A stretch of DNA of 64,000 nt. Source: Polyodon spathula (Eukaryota; Chordata; Actinopteri; Acipenseriformes; Polyodontidae). Position 1 is the stretch's first letter. Every line of letters starts with the position of its first letter. The position numbers and the translations under genes were made by a program. The notes under the pieces are model-generated. The model did no database searches. It was not told the origin of the DNA and saw only the letters and a list, made by a program, of their open reading frames with translations. Location: NCBI RefSeq assembly GCF_017654505.1, contig NC_054543.1:26414747-26478746 (forward strand). Reading direction: 5' to 3'. Of this stretch, positions 32,156 through 43,843 are shown in pieces.

Positions 32156-34582
32156 CATAAGAACATAAGAACATAAGAAAGTTTACAAATGAGAGGAGGC
32201 CATTCGGCCCATCTTGCTCGTTTGGTTGTTAGTAGCTTATTGATCCCAAAATCTCATCAAGCAGCTTCTTGAAGGATCCCAGGGTGTCAGCTTCAACAAC
32301 ATTTCTGGGGAGTTGATTCCAGACCCTCACAATTCTCTGTGTAAAAAAGTGTCTCCTATTTTGTGTTCTGAATGCCCCTTTGTCTAAACTCCATTTGTGA
32401 CCCCTGGTCCTTGTTTCTTTTTTCAGGCTGAAAAAGTCCCTTGGGTCGACACTGTCAATACCTTTTAGAATTTTGAATGCTTGAATTAGGTCACCACGTA
32501 GTCTTCTTTGTTCAAGACTGAACAGATTCAATTCTTTTAGCCTGTCTGCATATGACATGCCTTTTAAGCCTGGAATAATTCTAGTCGCTCTTCTTTGCAC
32601 TCTTTCTAGAGCAGCAATATCTTTTTTATAGCGAGGTGACCAGAACTGCACACAATATTTAAGATGAGGACTTACTAGTGCATTGTACAGTTTTCATTAC
32701 TTCCCTTGATTTAAATTCAGCACTTTTCACAATATATCCGAGCATCTTGTTGGCCTTTTTTATAGCTTCCCCACATTGTCTAGATGAAGACATTTCTGAG
32801 TCAACAAAAACTCCTAGGTCTTTTTCATAGATCCCTGCTTCAATTTCAATATCTCCCATATGATATTTATAATGCACATTTTTATTTCCTGCTTGCAGTA
32901 CCTTACACTTTTCTCTATTAAATCTCATTTGCCATGTGTCTGCCAGTTCTGAATCTTGTCTAGATCATTTTGAATTACCTTTGCTGCTGCAACAGTGTTT
33001 GCCACTCCTCCTATTTTTGTGTCGTCTGCAAATTTAACAAGTTTGCTTGCTATATCAGAATTTAAATCATTAATGTAGAATAGGAATAGCAGAGGACATA
33101 ATACTGATCCATGTGGTACTCCACTGGTTACTACACTCCATTCTGAGGTTTCTCCTCTAACCAGTACTTTCTGTGTTCTACATGTTAACCATTCCCTAAT
33201 CCATGTACATGTGTTTCCTTGCATCCCAACTGCGTTCAGTTTGAGAATTAATCTTTTATGCGGGACTTTGTCAAAAGCTTTCTGCAAATCTAAATAAACC
33301 ATGTAATATGCTTTGCAATTATCCATTATCAATATTGCATCCTCAAAAAAAGCTAACAGGTTAGTTAGACAAGCTCTCCCTTTCCTAAAACCATGCTGAC
33401 TGTCTCCCAGGATACTGTTAACATATAGGTAATTTTCCATTTTGGATCTTATTATAGTTTCCATAAGTTTGCATATAATTGAAGTCAAGATTATTGGTCT
33501 GTAGTTACCTGGTTCAGTTTTGTTTCCCTTTTTGTGGATCGGTATTACGTTTGCAATTTTCCAGTCTGTCGGTACAACCCCTGTGTCAAGAGACTGCTGC
33601 ATAATCTTGGTTAGCGGTTTGTAAATAACTTCTTTCATTTCTTTGAGTACTATTGGGAGGATCTCATCCGGTCCAGGGGATTTGTTTATTTTAAGAGCTC
33701 CTAGTCCCTTTAACACTTCTGCCTCGGTTATGCTAAAGTTATTTAAAACCGGATAGGAACTGGATGACGTGGGGCATGTTGTCCGTATCCTCCTTTGTAA
33801 AAACTTGTAAAAAGTAATCACTTAATATATTTGCTATTTTTTTCTTCATCTATGATTTTGCCATTTTTCTCTCTTAGACATTTAATCTCCTCTTTGAATG
33901 TTCTCTTGCTGTTGTAATATTGGAAAAACATTTTGGAATTGGTTTTAGCCCCCTTAGCAATGTTCATTTCTATTTCTCTCTTGGCCTTTCTAACTTCCTT
34001 TTTGACTTGCGTTTGCAGTTCCATGTACTCTTTCTGTGTACTTTGTTTTTGGTCCCTTTTTAACGGTCCGTAAAGTGCCTTTTTTGCTGAATTTTTTTTT
34101 TTAATTGATCTATTAAACCATGTTGGCAATTTAGTTTTACATTTAGATTTGTCTACTTTAGGGATGTAATTGTTTTGCACCTCTAGTACTACATTTTTGA
34201 AGAACAGCCATCCTTTTTCTATGGATGTTTTCTCTATTTTACTCCAATCTATTTGTTAGTCTCTATTTCATACCTTCAGAGTTTGCTTTTCTAAAATTGT
34301 AAACCTTAGTTTTAGTCATTACTTTTGGGGTTTTAAAAAGCACTTCAAATGAGACAATGTTGTGGTCTGAGTTTACCAGTGGTTCTCTGACCTCTGTTTT
34401 AGTTATTCTGTCTTCGTTATTTGAAAAGACTAAATCAAGGCATGCCTCCCCTCTAGTGGGTGCCTTGACAAACTGTTAGGAAGCAGTCATTTGTCATTTC
34501 CACCATTTCAATTTCGTCTGTCGTGCTCCCCACCGGGTTTTTCTATTTTATATGGGGGAGTTGAAATCCCCCATATAAAATC
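32156..34582 (-). mobile_element. CR1-clade LINE copy D
   Basis: The tail at 32156-32180 abuts the preceding fragment, so this copy either inserted into it or lies tail-to-head with it. ORF2 is split into 32229-32651, 32659-32928, 32925-33821 and 33818-34180 by single-base shifts. RT motifs GNYRPIILT, YLDLQKAFDKVPH, SGVPHGSVLCPLLF and FADDTK are legible, with altered motif B. It extends 5' to the endonuclease GDFNFPHIK block, ending at about 34582. Confidence 0.88.
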
Positions 34583-34818
34583 CCCCAAAGTTTCGCTTCA
34601 ATCGGCATAACGGTTTCAGAGAAGACTTTAGAATATTTTTGACAAATCCAATATGGCTGCTAAACTATGTGACTAATAGACTTGAATTGAATACATCTAA
34701 ATATAGGCCATAAGGGCAGTATGTGCCCTAAGTTTCACATCTCTACCACAGGCGGTTTGGAGATGATTTTTTTAAATTTTCCTAAATTGGCTCGATAATT
34801 CCAATATGGTTGCCAAAT
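34583..34818. repeat. Copy of the dispersed 21.3-kb repeat
   Basis: AAGTTTCGCTTCAATCGGCA and AATCCAATATGGCTGCTAAA match the repeat at 21250-21960. Here it is squeezed between two CR1 copies. Confidence 0.6.
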
Positions 34819-35648
34819 TATAAGAACATAAGAAAATAAGAAAGTTTACAAACGAGAGGAGGCCATTCGGCCCATCTTGCTCGTTTGGTTGTTAGTAGCT
34901 TATTGATCCCAAAATCTCATCAAGCAGCTTCTTGAAGGATCCCAGGGTGTCAGCTTCAACAACATTACTGGGGAGTTGATTCCAGACCCTCACAATTCTC
35001 TGTGTAAAAAAGTGTCTTCTATTTTCTGTTCTGAATGCCCCTTTTTCTAAACTCCATTTGTGACCCCTGGTCCTTGTTTCTTTTTTCAGGCTGAAAAAGT
35101 CCCTTGGGTTGACACTGTCAATACCTTTTAGAATTTTGAATGCTTGAATTAGGTCGCCACGTAGTCTTCTTTGTTCAAGACTGAACAGATTCAATTCTTT
35201 TAGCCTGTCTGCATATGACATGCCTTTTAAGCCCGGAATAATTCTGGTCGCTCTTCTTTGCACTCTTTCTAGAGCAGCAATATCTTTTTTATAGCGAGGT
35301 GACCAGAACTGAACACAATATTTAAGATGAGGTCTTACTAGTGCATTGTACAGTTTTAACATTACTTCCCTTGATTTAAATTCAACACTTTTCACAATGT
35401 ATCCGAGCATCTTGTTAGCCTTTTTTTATAGCTTCCCCACATTGTCTAGATGAAGACATTTCTGAGTCAACAAAAACTCCTAGGTCTTTTTCATAGATTC
35501 CTTCTCCAATTTCAATATCTCCCATATGATATTTATAATGTACATTTTTATTTCCTGCGTGCAGTACCTTACACTTTTCTCTATTAAATGTCATTTGCCA
35601 TGTGTCTGCCCAGTTCTGAATCTTGTCTAGATAATTTTGAATGACTAA
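34819..35648 (-). mobile_element. CR1-clade LINE copy E (3' end)
   Basis: The minus strand gives an intact 172-residue C-terminal frame (35410-34892: LVRPHLKYCVQFWSP, RRATRIIPGLKG, VRVWNQLPSNVV) and the NREKCKVLHAGNKN block upstream after one extra T near 35425. It is 5'-truncated at about 35648. Nearly identical to copies A and F. Confidence 0.88.
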
Positions 35649-36289
35649 CCTTTGCATCGCAGAAACACCATATTTAAATGGAAATTTAAACATAAAAGGT
35701 TTTATTTTCAAAATGAGCACCTGTACAGCATGACTACAAACAGTGAAAAAATATAATAAAATATACATTTCAAAAGAAACTGGTATGTACATATACCCGT
35801 GTACAAGTGTAAACAAGTATATGTACACACAAAACGATAAAACTGAAACCATTGTTTCTAATATTACATAAAAAGAATATAACACTACTTCTGGTATGAT
35901 TGCTGCATTATACTCTATGGAGGAGCATACGTGTCTGCCAGCTGCCAGGAGCTGTGTTGTAAACACAGACACAATTCCATTGAACACTATTGTGTAAACA
36001 TATGTAAACTAGTACATACAAACCTGTAAAATCATTTTTTTTTCTAATGGTAATGTAAGAAAAGAATCTATAACATACTTTTCATATTAGGCACATAAGT
36101 TGTTGTCCTACCTGTCATTTCAGTTTGCTGTATGAATCTGAGTGCAGCTTGCCATATCCCAATCAAATTCAAGATTAAATATGTCCTTCTGATATATTCC
36201 CAGTTGCATTTGTAGAACAAAACAAAGGATTGTAGTCTCCCAGGTGCATTGAAAAATAAGCAACTAGGCTTTCACTGAGTTGGCATATC
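35649..36289. other. Unannotated spacer
   Basis: No element or gene motif. The open frame that enters from copy E is accidental. Confidence 0.5.
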
Positions 36290-38326
36290 ATAAGAACATA
36301 AGAACATAAGAAAGTTTACAAACGAGAGGAGGCCATTCGGCCCATCTTGCTCGTTTGGTTGTTAGTAGCTTATTGATCCCAAAATCTCATCAAGCAGCTT
36401 CTTGAAGGATCCCAGGGTGTCAGCTTCAACAACATTACTGGGGAGTTGATTCCAGACCCTCACAATTCTTTGTGTAAAAAAGTGTCTCCTATTTTCTGTT
36501 TTGAATGCCCCTTTTTCTAAACTCCATTTGTGACCCCTGGTCCTTGTTTCTTTTTTCAGGCTGAAAAAGTCCCTTGGGTCGACACTGTCAATACCTTTTA
36601 GAATTTTGAATGCTTGAATTAGGTCGCCACGTAGTCTTCTTTGTTCAAGACTGAACAGATTCAATTCTTTTAGCCTGTCTGCATATGACATGCCTTTTAA
36701 GCCCGGAATAATTCTGGTCGCTCTTCTTTGCACTCTTTCTAGAGCAGCAATATCTTTTTTATAGCGAGGTGACCAGAACTGCACACAATATTCAAGATGA
36801 GGTCGTACTAGTGCATTGTACAGTTTTAACATTACTTCCCTTGATTTAAATTCAACACTTTTCACAATGTATCCGAGCATCTTGTTAGCCTTTTTTATAG
36901 CTTCCCCACATTGCCTAGATGAAGACATTTCTGAGTCAACAAAAACTCCTAGGTCTTTTTCATAGATTCCTTCTCCAATTTCAATATCTCCCATATGATA
37001 TTTATAATGTACATTTTTATTTAATCTTGTCTAGATCATTTTGAATGACCTTTGCTGCTGCAACAGTGTTTGCCACTCCTCCTACTTTTGTGTCGTCTGC
37101 AAATTTAACAAGTTTGCTTACTATACCAGAATCTAAATCATTAATGTAGATTAGGAATAGCAGAGGACCTAATACTGATCCCTGTGGTACACCGCTGGTT
37201 ACCACACTCCATTCTGAGGTTTTTCCTCTAATCAGTACTTTCTGTTTTCTACATGTTAACCACTCCCTAATCCATGTACATGTGTTTCCTTGAATCCCAA
37301 CTGCGTTCAGTTTGAGAATTAATCTTTTGTGCGGGACTTTGTCAAAAGCTTTCTGGAAATCTAAATAAACCATGTCATATGCTTTGCAATTATCCATTAT
37401 CGATGTTGCATCCTCAAAAAAATCAAGCAAGTTAGTTAGGCACGATCTCCCTTTCCTAAAACCATGTTGACTGTCTCCCAGTACCCTGTTACCATATAGG
37501 TAATTTTCCATTTTGGATCTTATTATAGTTTCCATAAGTTTGCATATAATAGAAGTCAGGCTTACTGGTCTGTAGTTACCTGGTTCAGTTTTGTTTCCCT
37601 TTTTGTGGATCGGTATTACGTTTGCAATTTTGCAGTCTGTCGGTACCACCCCTGTGTCAAGAGACTGCTGCATGATCTTGGTTAGCGGTTTGTAAATTAC
37701 TTCTTTCATTTCTTTGAGTACTACTGGGAGGATCTCATCCGGCCCAGGGGATTTGTTTATTTTAAGAGCTCCTAGTCCCTTTAACACTTCTGCCTCAGTT
37801 ATGCTAAAGTTATTTAAAACTGGATAGGAACTGGATGACATGTGGGGCATGTTGTCAGTATCTTCCTTTGTAAAAACTTGTGAAAAGTAATCATTTAACA
37901 TATTTGCTATTTTTTTTTCTTCCTCTACGATTTTGCCATTTGTATCTCTTAAACATTTAATCTCCTCTTTGAATGTTCTCTTGCTGTTGTAATATTGGAA
38001 AAACATTTTGGAATTGGTTTTAGCTCCCTTAGCAATGTTCATTTCTATTTCTCTCTTGGCCTTTCTAACTTCCTTTTTGACTTGCGTTTGCAGTTCCGTG
38101 TACTCTTTCTGCGTACTTTCTTTTTGGTCCTTTTTTAATGCTCTGTAAAGTGCCTTTTTTCGCTGAATATTTTTTTTAATTGATCTATTAAACCATTTTG
38201 GCAATTTAGTTTTACATTTAGATTTGCCTACTTTAGGGATGTAATTGTTTTGTGCCTCTAGTACTACATTTTTGAAGAACAACCATCCTTCTTCTGTGGG
38301 TGTTTTCTCTATTTTACTCCAATCTG
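36290..38326 (-). mobile_element. CR1-clade LINE copy F
   Basis: The tail is at 36290-36316 and the 5' truncation at about 38326. A 210-residue C-terminal frame (36994-36362) and a 441-residue RT frame (38342-37017) are both open. A deletion of about 70 bp near 37020 removed the piece between them (the NREKCKVL region). One of the best preserved RT domains in the window. Confidence 0.9.
37017..38326 (-). pseudogene. CR1 ORF2 reverse transcriptase, open domain
   Basis: KSPGPDEILPVVLKEMKEV, GNYRPVSLTS, HGFRKGRSCLTNLLDFF, motif A YLDFQKAFDKVPH, motif [15 protein letters not shown] and FADDTKVGG are all intact in one frame. The frame begins artificially at an ATG in flanking DNA (38342) and lacks endonuclease. 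The deletion at its 3' side fuses it out of frame to the C-terminal region, so it is non-functional despite complete palm residues. Confidence 0.88.
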
Positions 38327-38485
38327 ACAAATTCACAATCATAGCAATCTATGTCTCATAGTCAGTCTACAAACAAAGCCTTGAAATAAAAGATCACCTG
38401 TAATAGGTGGAGGAGGTGTGTCTTGTTTGCTGCATTTACAAACAGAATAGAATATCTTACGTTATATTAAAAAAAAAGACATGTA

Positions 38486-38685
38486 TTGTAATGCATGGGT
38501 CACATTGACCAACGTGGCAGTTCTTGGTAGAATTGTTTATAACTATAACTTTGGCGATTCTGGCTATCAAACGCCATCAGGATATTTAATTCATATATTT
38601 AAGAAAAGTAAAAAACAGACATTCTTTTTAATGCAAAATGGGTCACCCTGACCCGCATGGCGGTTCTAGTGTTAACCACCCAGGA
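38486..38685 (+). mobile_element. Possible piggyBac-type MITE
   Basis: The phrase AATGCA...GGGTCAC-TGACC...GTGGCAGTTCT-G occurs at 38492 and again as GGGTCACCCTGACCCGCATG at 38640. It ends GGCGGTTCTAGTGTTAA. A TTAA at the end and a GGGTCA-TGACCC core fit piggyBac-like ends. The outer left TTAA copy is unclear. Confidence 0.4.
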
Positions 38686-38689
38686 AGTG

Positions 38690-38802
38690 TGGTAAGAATT
38701 GTCTTACCACACACACTGAAGGTTACATCAGGACTAGCAAGTTTCAAAAGTTACTAGTCCTTGGACTAGTAGCACAATATCGTTAGTTTCCAACCCTGAC
38801 GT
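38690..38802 (-). mobile_element. Possible hAT-type MITE end with palindrome
   Basis: The minus strand begins CAGGGTTGGAAACTAACG, a hAT-like terminus. It is followed within 40 bases by the near-perfect palindrome TACTAGTCCTTGGACTAGTA (38756-38775 on plus). Confidence 0.4.
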
Positions 38803-39354
38803 AGATAAAACATCCCAGTTCCAAATACATATATCTGTAGCACACTATCGCCAATCCTTGTACAAAACAAGACAACAATTATGCTTTTTACACAACTTTA
38901 ACCCCTTTAACCCTTTCCAGCCGACGCGCTCAAAATTCATTGAAAATTCGATGATGACAAGCAGGTCATTTCTCAGCCGTCCAATCGGCTATCTTTTTTT
39001 TTTTTTTTTTTTTTAATCGGGCCATAGCCATGACGACGGTGAATGTCCCTGTGTAATTGGTTTAGGGCTGGAGGGGGTGGGATATTGATTTTTTTAACCG
39101 CAAACTTTAGCTTCTGTCTACAGCCTAGTTCAATGGGCAATCATACTTACGCTCACCCGTTTGAAACGTCTGTATCTTCAGTTTTACATGCCCCAAAGTA
39201 CCTGTCTACAACTCAACAGAAAGCTAAGATCTTAACTAGTCGCTTTTTATTTTTTCAGTTGTTATTTAAAAAAAAAAAATGTTTATATACGCTTTTAAAA
39301 AAATACTTCTGGAATGCTTTTCTGTCTCGCTGCGTGTGTGTTTGCATGCTGCAG
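38803..39354. other. Unannotated spacer with poly-T
   Basis: A CTTTAACCCTTTCCAGCCG phrase at 38908 recalls a piggyBac-type end. A T run occupies 38993-39014. No gene. Confidence 0.35.
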
Positions 39355-39459
39355 GCAGGCGCTGACTGAGAGAAAACTCAATTATTACTGTACAGACATC
39401 AAAGATCCAATTGTACTGCCATCTGTGAAAACTCCAACACCAGAACCATCTAAGGTGGA
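39355..39459 (+). CDS. Candidate host exon, unassigned
   Basis: A pyrimidine-rich tract ending CTGCAG is followed by an open frame of about 35 codons (ALTERKLNYYCTDIKD, then PSVKTPTPEPSKVE) that runs to GAG|GTGAGA, a good 5' splice site. The composition (Pro/Glu/Lys) could suit the variable N-terminal region of an AMPK gamma subunit whose conserved exons begin 3.4 kb downstream. No family match supports it. It could equally be chance. Confidence 0.22.
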
Positions 39460-39667
39460 GGTGAGAAAGGTTGTTTAGATAAAAAAAGAGCAAAGCGTTA
39501 TTTGACATTACTTTTGAAACTGGAGGACAAGTTAAACAGGCAATTATATTTGTTTTTATTTTATTTTGTATATTGTTTTAAACTATTTCTCCAGACGGAG
39601 GTGAAAGTAAATAAAAGCTGTCCGTAATTCGTACTATTTATGCAGTAGTTGCTGAGTTGACTTAAAT

Positions 39668-39711
<44 letters not shown>

Positions 39712-40007
39712 TATTATTATAATAATATTAGTCTACATATATTAGCCTATATTCTTCGTTTCTGCTTGTGTAAAACGATGGATAATTATGGATCTGTAGT
39801 CATTACTTTTAATATTATTTAGCTGTTTTTTATTCCTCTTTTTTTACCCTAGTATAACAGTTTTTTTCACATAATAAAAATTATGACTGTAAACACTCAA
39901 CATATTGTGTGGCATATATATTGAAACCTCTACACATCAATAATTAACTTTTATCACAAACACGTTATATTATGTTTTTAGTTCTGTGGAGTTTCACTTT
40001 CGGTTCT
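39460..40007. other. Spacer with (ATT)n microsatellite
   Basis: TAT/ATT trinucleotides run at 39670-39722. Otherwise AT-rich DNA without coding signal. Confidence 0.7.
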
Positions 40008-40266
40008 TGTGGCAAAGTGCCCGCCCCTGTGTGTATTTTGTGTTGTGTGTTAATGTTGGTGTATAGTCACTGGTACATGAGAACTTGTTTGTTGCAACCG
40101 TTTATTTTCTGTCTGTCTGTTCATTCATTAAATGCTGACCGAGACTATTCTCTCAGCTCCACCAAACTCCACCTCTCTTGTTGTTTATTTCCTGGCTCCG
40201 GTCTGACGTCGAGGAGTCCCACAGAGCGCCGCAGAAACTGTCGAGATGTACATCCGCCAGCCATGA
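40008..40266 (+). repeat. Fragment of the small-element LTR family
   Basis: The sequence starting TGTGGCAAAGTGCCCGCC and running through CCTCTCTTGTTGTTTATTTC is the reverse complement of parts of the 17.4-19.5 kb LTR, with the middle deleted. The element therefore lay here in plus orientation. No partner LTR remains. Confidence 0.7.
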
Positions 40267-40366
40267 CTTTTTTTTTTTTTTAAATATTATATAAATATTT
40301 TTTTAATATTATAATGATTATAATATTTTAAAAATTTATAAACGTCCGGCCCGAATATATAATATA

Positions 40367-40502
40367 TAAGAACATAAGAAAGTTTACAAATGAGAGGAGG
40401 CCATTCGGCCCATCTTGCTCGTTTGGTTGTTAGTAGCTTATTGATCCCAAAATCTCATCAAGCAGCTTCTTGAAGGATCCCAGGGTGTCAGCTTCAACAA
40501 CA
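40367..40502 (-). mobile_element. CR1 3'-terminal fragment G
   Basis: About 135 bp comprising the octamer tail, the short 3' UTR and the last codons (minus: EADTLGSFKKLLDEILGS). It was severely 5'-truncated on insertion. Confidence 0.85.
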
Positions 40503-41562
40503 ATACAACCTACAACAAAACATATATCACTGGAAAGGTCTACTAAATACCTTTCTGTTGATTATACTGGGTTTTAATGTGTGATTTATAGATATCAAAC
40601 TAAGCGATAAAACAAGATTTGTCGAATGCATGTCCAATTATGGTAATTGCACACAGGCAGCATAGGGTTAATACAAGCTTAAACCCACCATGTCCTGCCA
40701 CTGCCCGGGAGAGAGGAATTCCATGACAAACTGCCATTTTGTTATTAGTTACAAAACCACTACCAAAAGTAAGTGGCATTTCACCTATTTCCTTTAATAT
40801 ATTTGGCCATAACACCAACTTTCTGAGTGAAGACAGAAGTCCAGCTGAAAAAAATAAATAAATAAGTGCACCCTCAAGTAGACACATAACAGTAGATGAG
40901 GAACAGCTAAATGAAATAGAAGAAAACAAAGATTGAAAAAAAAAACAGAAAACAAAAAACATGGACTTGTTAACGTACTTAAAGAAAAAAATATGGACAT
41001 TGATTTTTTTGGAAATAAGTCCAAAAAATCTCAGTAACATAAGGGAATTGTATGCCAGTGCAAGAAGTTCAAGTGAGGACCATACAGGCTGTTTTATAAT
41101 GCTGAGCTGGACTAAATACATATTTTAACAGTAGAAGTTTTAACAGCTCTGCTGACAGCGAGTTTAAAACCTGCAATAATGTATTCCTGTCGGTAGGAAG
41201 ACTCTTAGAAAAGCAGGTAACGACAAGGCCAGACAGCCCCACCCCCACGAAATTTCAGGCCTGGATTTTAAGCGTCTGCGGGAAAATGTACTACAATGTG
41301 TGTGTCTCGCATATAACAAGTTCGCAAACTCACTTCAAGATCCAGCGCAGCTACTGTCCTTACTTCCTTACTGTCATTTGAAACTCCACCCATGCAGAAA
41401 TTCACAATAAACTAATGTGTGCAATTTATTTTGAATAAAGGAACAATGAATTAAATTTGGGACTATATTACACCATGGATGTATACACAATAAAAGTTTC
41501 TGGTTTTAATAATTTTAGTTATTTTTCTCCCCACAAAATGACAGGTAGCCATGTTTTAAGCA
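40503..41562. other. Unannotated region
   Basis: No recognisable gene. Open frames on the minus strand (40600-41121) are rich in Phe/Leu/Ser from A-rich plus-strand DNA and show no family motif. Confidence 0.5.
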
Positions 41563-42024
41563 GTATAAATGTGGCAGGCTGGCGAGTGGCTAAAGGTCCA
41601 GAGACAGTCTGTAATTCAAAAAAAAAAAAATATTATAAATACACAGAAATAAAGACAAAAAAAACAAAAATAACAATTTCCAGGCTGAGCAATGCCTTCA
41701 CTGGATTCACAAATCACATACCAAAAACCCACCAACCTGCTTCCTCAGCTCCCTCCTTCTAAATGAAAAGCAGAGGCCTCCTTTTATGTCAGGTGGCTGG
41801 GCGCTGATTGATCGTTAATTAACCTAATCAACTAATCAACCCCAGCCACCTGAACATAATAAACCCAGGCAGGTAGGGGAAATTAACCCCATCCCTGCCA
41901 ATTTCTAAAGAGCAGAGCTGTGCTCTGCCACAATAAACCATTGCGATCTGTTTGGTTCCAATGATATACACCACTTCAGGCGTGGTATATATCATGGGAA
42001 TCGCAGGCCCGTCGTGGTTTATAC
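41563..42024. mobile_element. Palindromic MITE split by an LTR
   Basis: With the LTR removed, the arms GTATAAACCA and TGGTTTATAC pair perfectly. Inside them GCGAT pairs with ATCGC, and ATGATATACACCAC pairs with GTGGTATATATCAT around a 7-base loop (41961-41995). A foldback element of about 92 bp is therefore the host site of the solo LTR. It has no coding capacity. Confidence 0.6.
41570..41932 (-). repeat. Solo LTR with 5-bp target duplication
   Basis: A 363-bp unit begins TGTGGCAGGCTGG and ends GTGCTCTGCCACA, flanked by perfect ATAAA repeats (41565-41569 and 41933-41937). It belongs to the family of the 4274-4756 LTR, judging by its start and its AATTAACCCCATCCCTGCCA block. No interior is present, so LTR-LTR recombination has removed it. 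The minus orientation is inferred from the related copy. Confidence 0.8.
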
Positions 42025-42360
42025 CTTACACACACCTGTCTTTTTCTGTGTGATATCGCTTATATTTAAAATCTATTTCAACATTTGTTTCAGCTCATTT
42101 ATATATTTTGGGATGAGTATTAAATATATGTTAGTCAGGTGATATATTTGATATATTTTGCAATATATCTGAAGGTAGAAAATATATTTAAAAATATGTT
42201 GCAATATGTTTTATTTTCATAAGGAAAATCTTTTTTCCCCAAAAGAAAGCCCCTTAATTGATTAATAAGAAAGGGTGATTAATAAGAAAGATTGAAAAGA
42301 AAACAAAATGATTACATAAATAATAAATTTAAAAAAATTAAAACTGACTTACTGATTTAG

Positions 42361-42540
42361 AGCTTGGAGCTTATTGCATATAAAAACCCACACATTGATG
42401 AATAGAGCCTGGAGCTTATTGAAGAAAAAAACCCACACATTGTTGAATAGAGCCTGGAGCTTATTGCATATAAAAACCTATACATTGATGAATATAGCCT
42501 GGAGCTTATTGAAGATAAAAACACACACATTAATGAATAG
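42361..42540. repeat. 45-bp tandem repeat, four units in ABAB order
   Basis: Units start at 42361, 42406, 42451 and 42496 with AGCCTGGAGCTTATTG. Units 1 and 3 continue CATATAAAAAC and units 2 and 4 continue AAGAWAAAAAC. The array is thus two copies of a 90-bp dimer. Confidence 0.85.
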
Positions 42541-42927
<387 letters not shown>

Positions 42928-43150
42928 TAATAACATGTATTTTAAACAAATAAATTCTATTGCATTCATTGCCAGCTGGTTTAAGTTTCCATTGTCACAG
43001 TGCAAAAGTTTCATTGTTTGAGTGGGCAATATCGTTCTCTCTATCTGTGCCATATTAATTAAACATATCAATATATTTAACTTACACTGCTAGATGTCAT
43101 TGGTCATTGCAATATATTTAAACCTGCACTACCTGTTCTTATTGAACATT

Positions 43151-43540
43151 GAACATAAGAACATAAGAAAGTTTACAAACGAGAGGAGGCCATTCGGCCC
43201 ATCTTGCTCATTTGGTTGTTAGTAGCTTATTGATCCCAGAATCTCATCAAGCAGCTTCTTGAAGAATCACAGGGTGTCAGCTTCAACAACATTACTGGGG
43301 AGTTGATTCCAGACCCTCACAATTCTCTGTGTAAAAAAGTGTCTCCTATTTTCTGTTCTGAATGCCCCTTTGTCTTATCTCCATTTGTGACCCCTGGTCC
43401 TTGTTTCTTTTTTCAGGCTGAAAAAGTCCCTTGGGTCGACACTGTCAATACCTTTTAGAATTTTGAATGCTTGAATTAGGTCGCCACGTAGTCTTCTTTG
43501 TTCAAGACTGAACAGATTCAATTCTTTTAGCCTGTCTGCT
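43151..43540 (-). mobile_element. CR1 3'-end fragment H (minus arm)
   Basis: Octamer tail at 43151-43169, then the C-terminal ORF2 blocks (VRVWNQLPSNVV, KETRTRGHKW, QRRLRGDLIQAF) on the minus strand. It lies in the 5.2-kb intron after the first AMPK exon and is joined head to head with an inverted CR1 fragment. Confidence 0.85.
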
Positions 43541-43843
43541 ATTCAGTCCTGAAGAAAGAAGACTATGCGGTGACCTGATTCAAGCATTCAGAATTGCTTG
43601 ACCCAGGGGACTTTTTCGACCTGGGGTCACAAATGGAGATTAGACAAAGGGGCATTCAGAACAGAAAATAGGAGGGACTTTTTACACAGAAAATTGTGAG
43701 GGTAATGTTGTAATGCTGTTGAAGCTGACACCCTGGGCTACTTCAAGAAGCTGCTTGATGAGATTCTGGGATCAATAAGCTACTAACAACCTAGCGAGCA
43801 AGATAGGCCTAATGACCTCCTCGTGTGTAAACTTATGTTCTCC
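43541..43843 (+). mobile_element. CR1 3'-end fragment (plus arm)
   Basis: It reads RRLCGDLIQAF, GAFRTENRRDFF and KKLLDEILGS in plus orientation with deletions, ending TTATGTTC at 43843. Together with 43151-43540 it forms an inverted pair with almost no spacer. Confidence 0.75.

Noticed and set aside
35415..35987. 190-codon minus-strand frame with hydrophobic N-terminal half
   Set aside because: The C-terminal third is CR1 ORF2 and the rest is unrelated flank read into it by chance.
40600..41121. 173-codon minus-strand frame, possible membrane protein
   Set aside because: The hydrophobic composition comes from A-rich plus-strand DNA; no conserved motif and no splice context.
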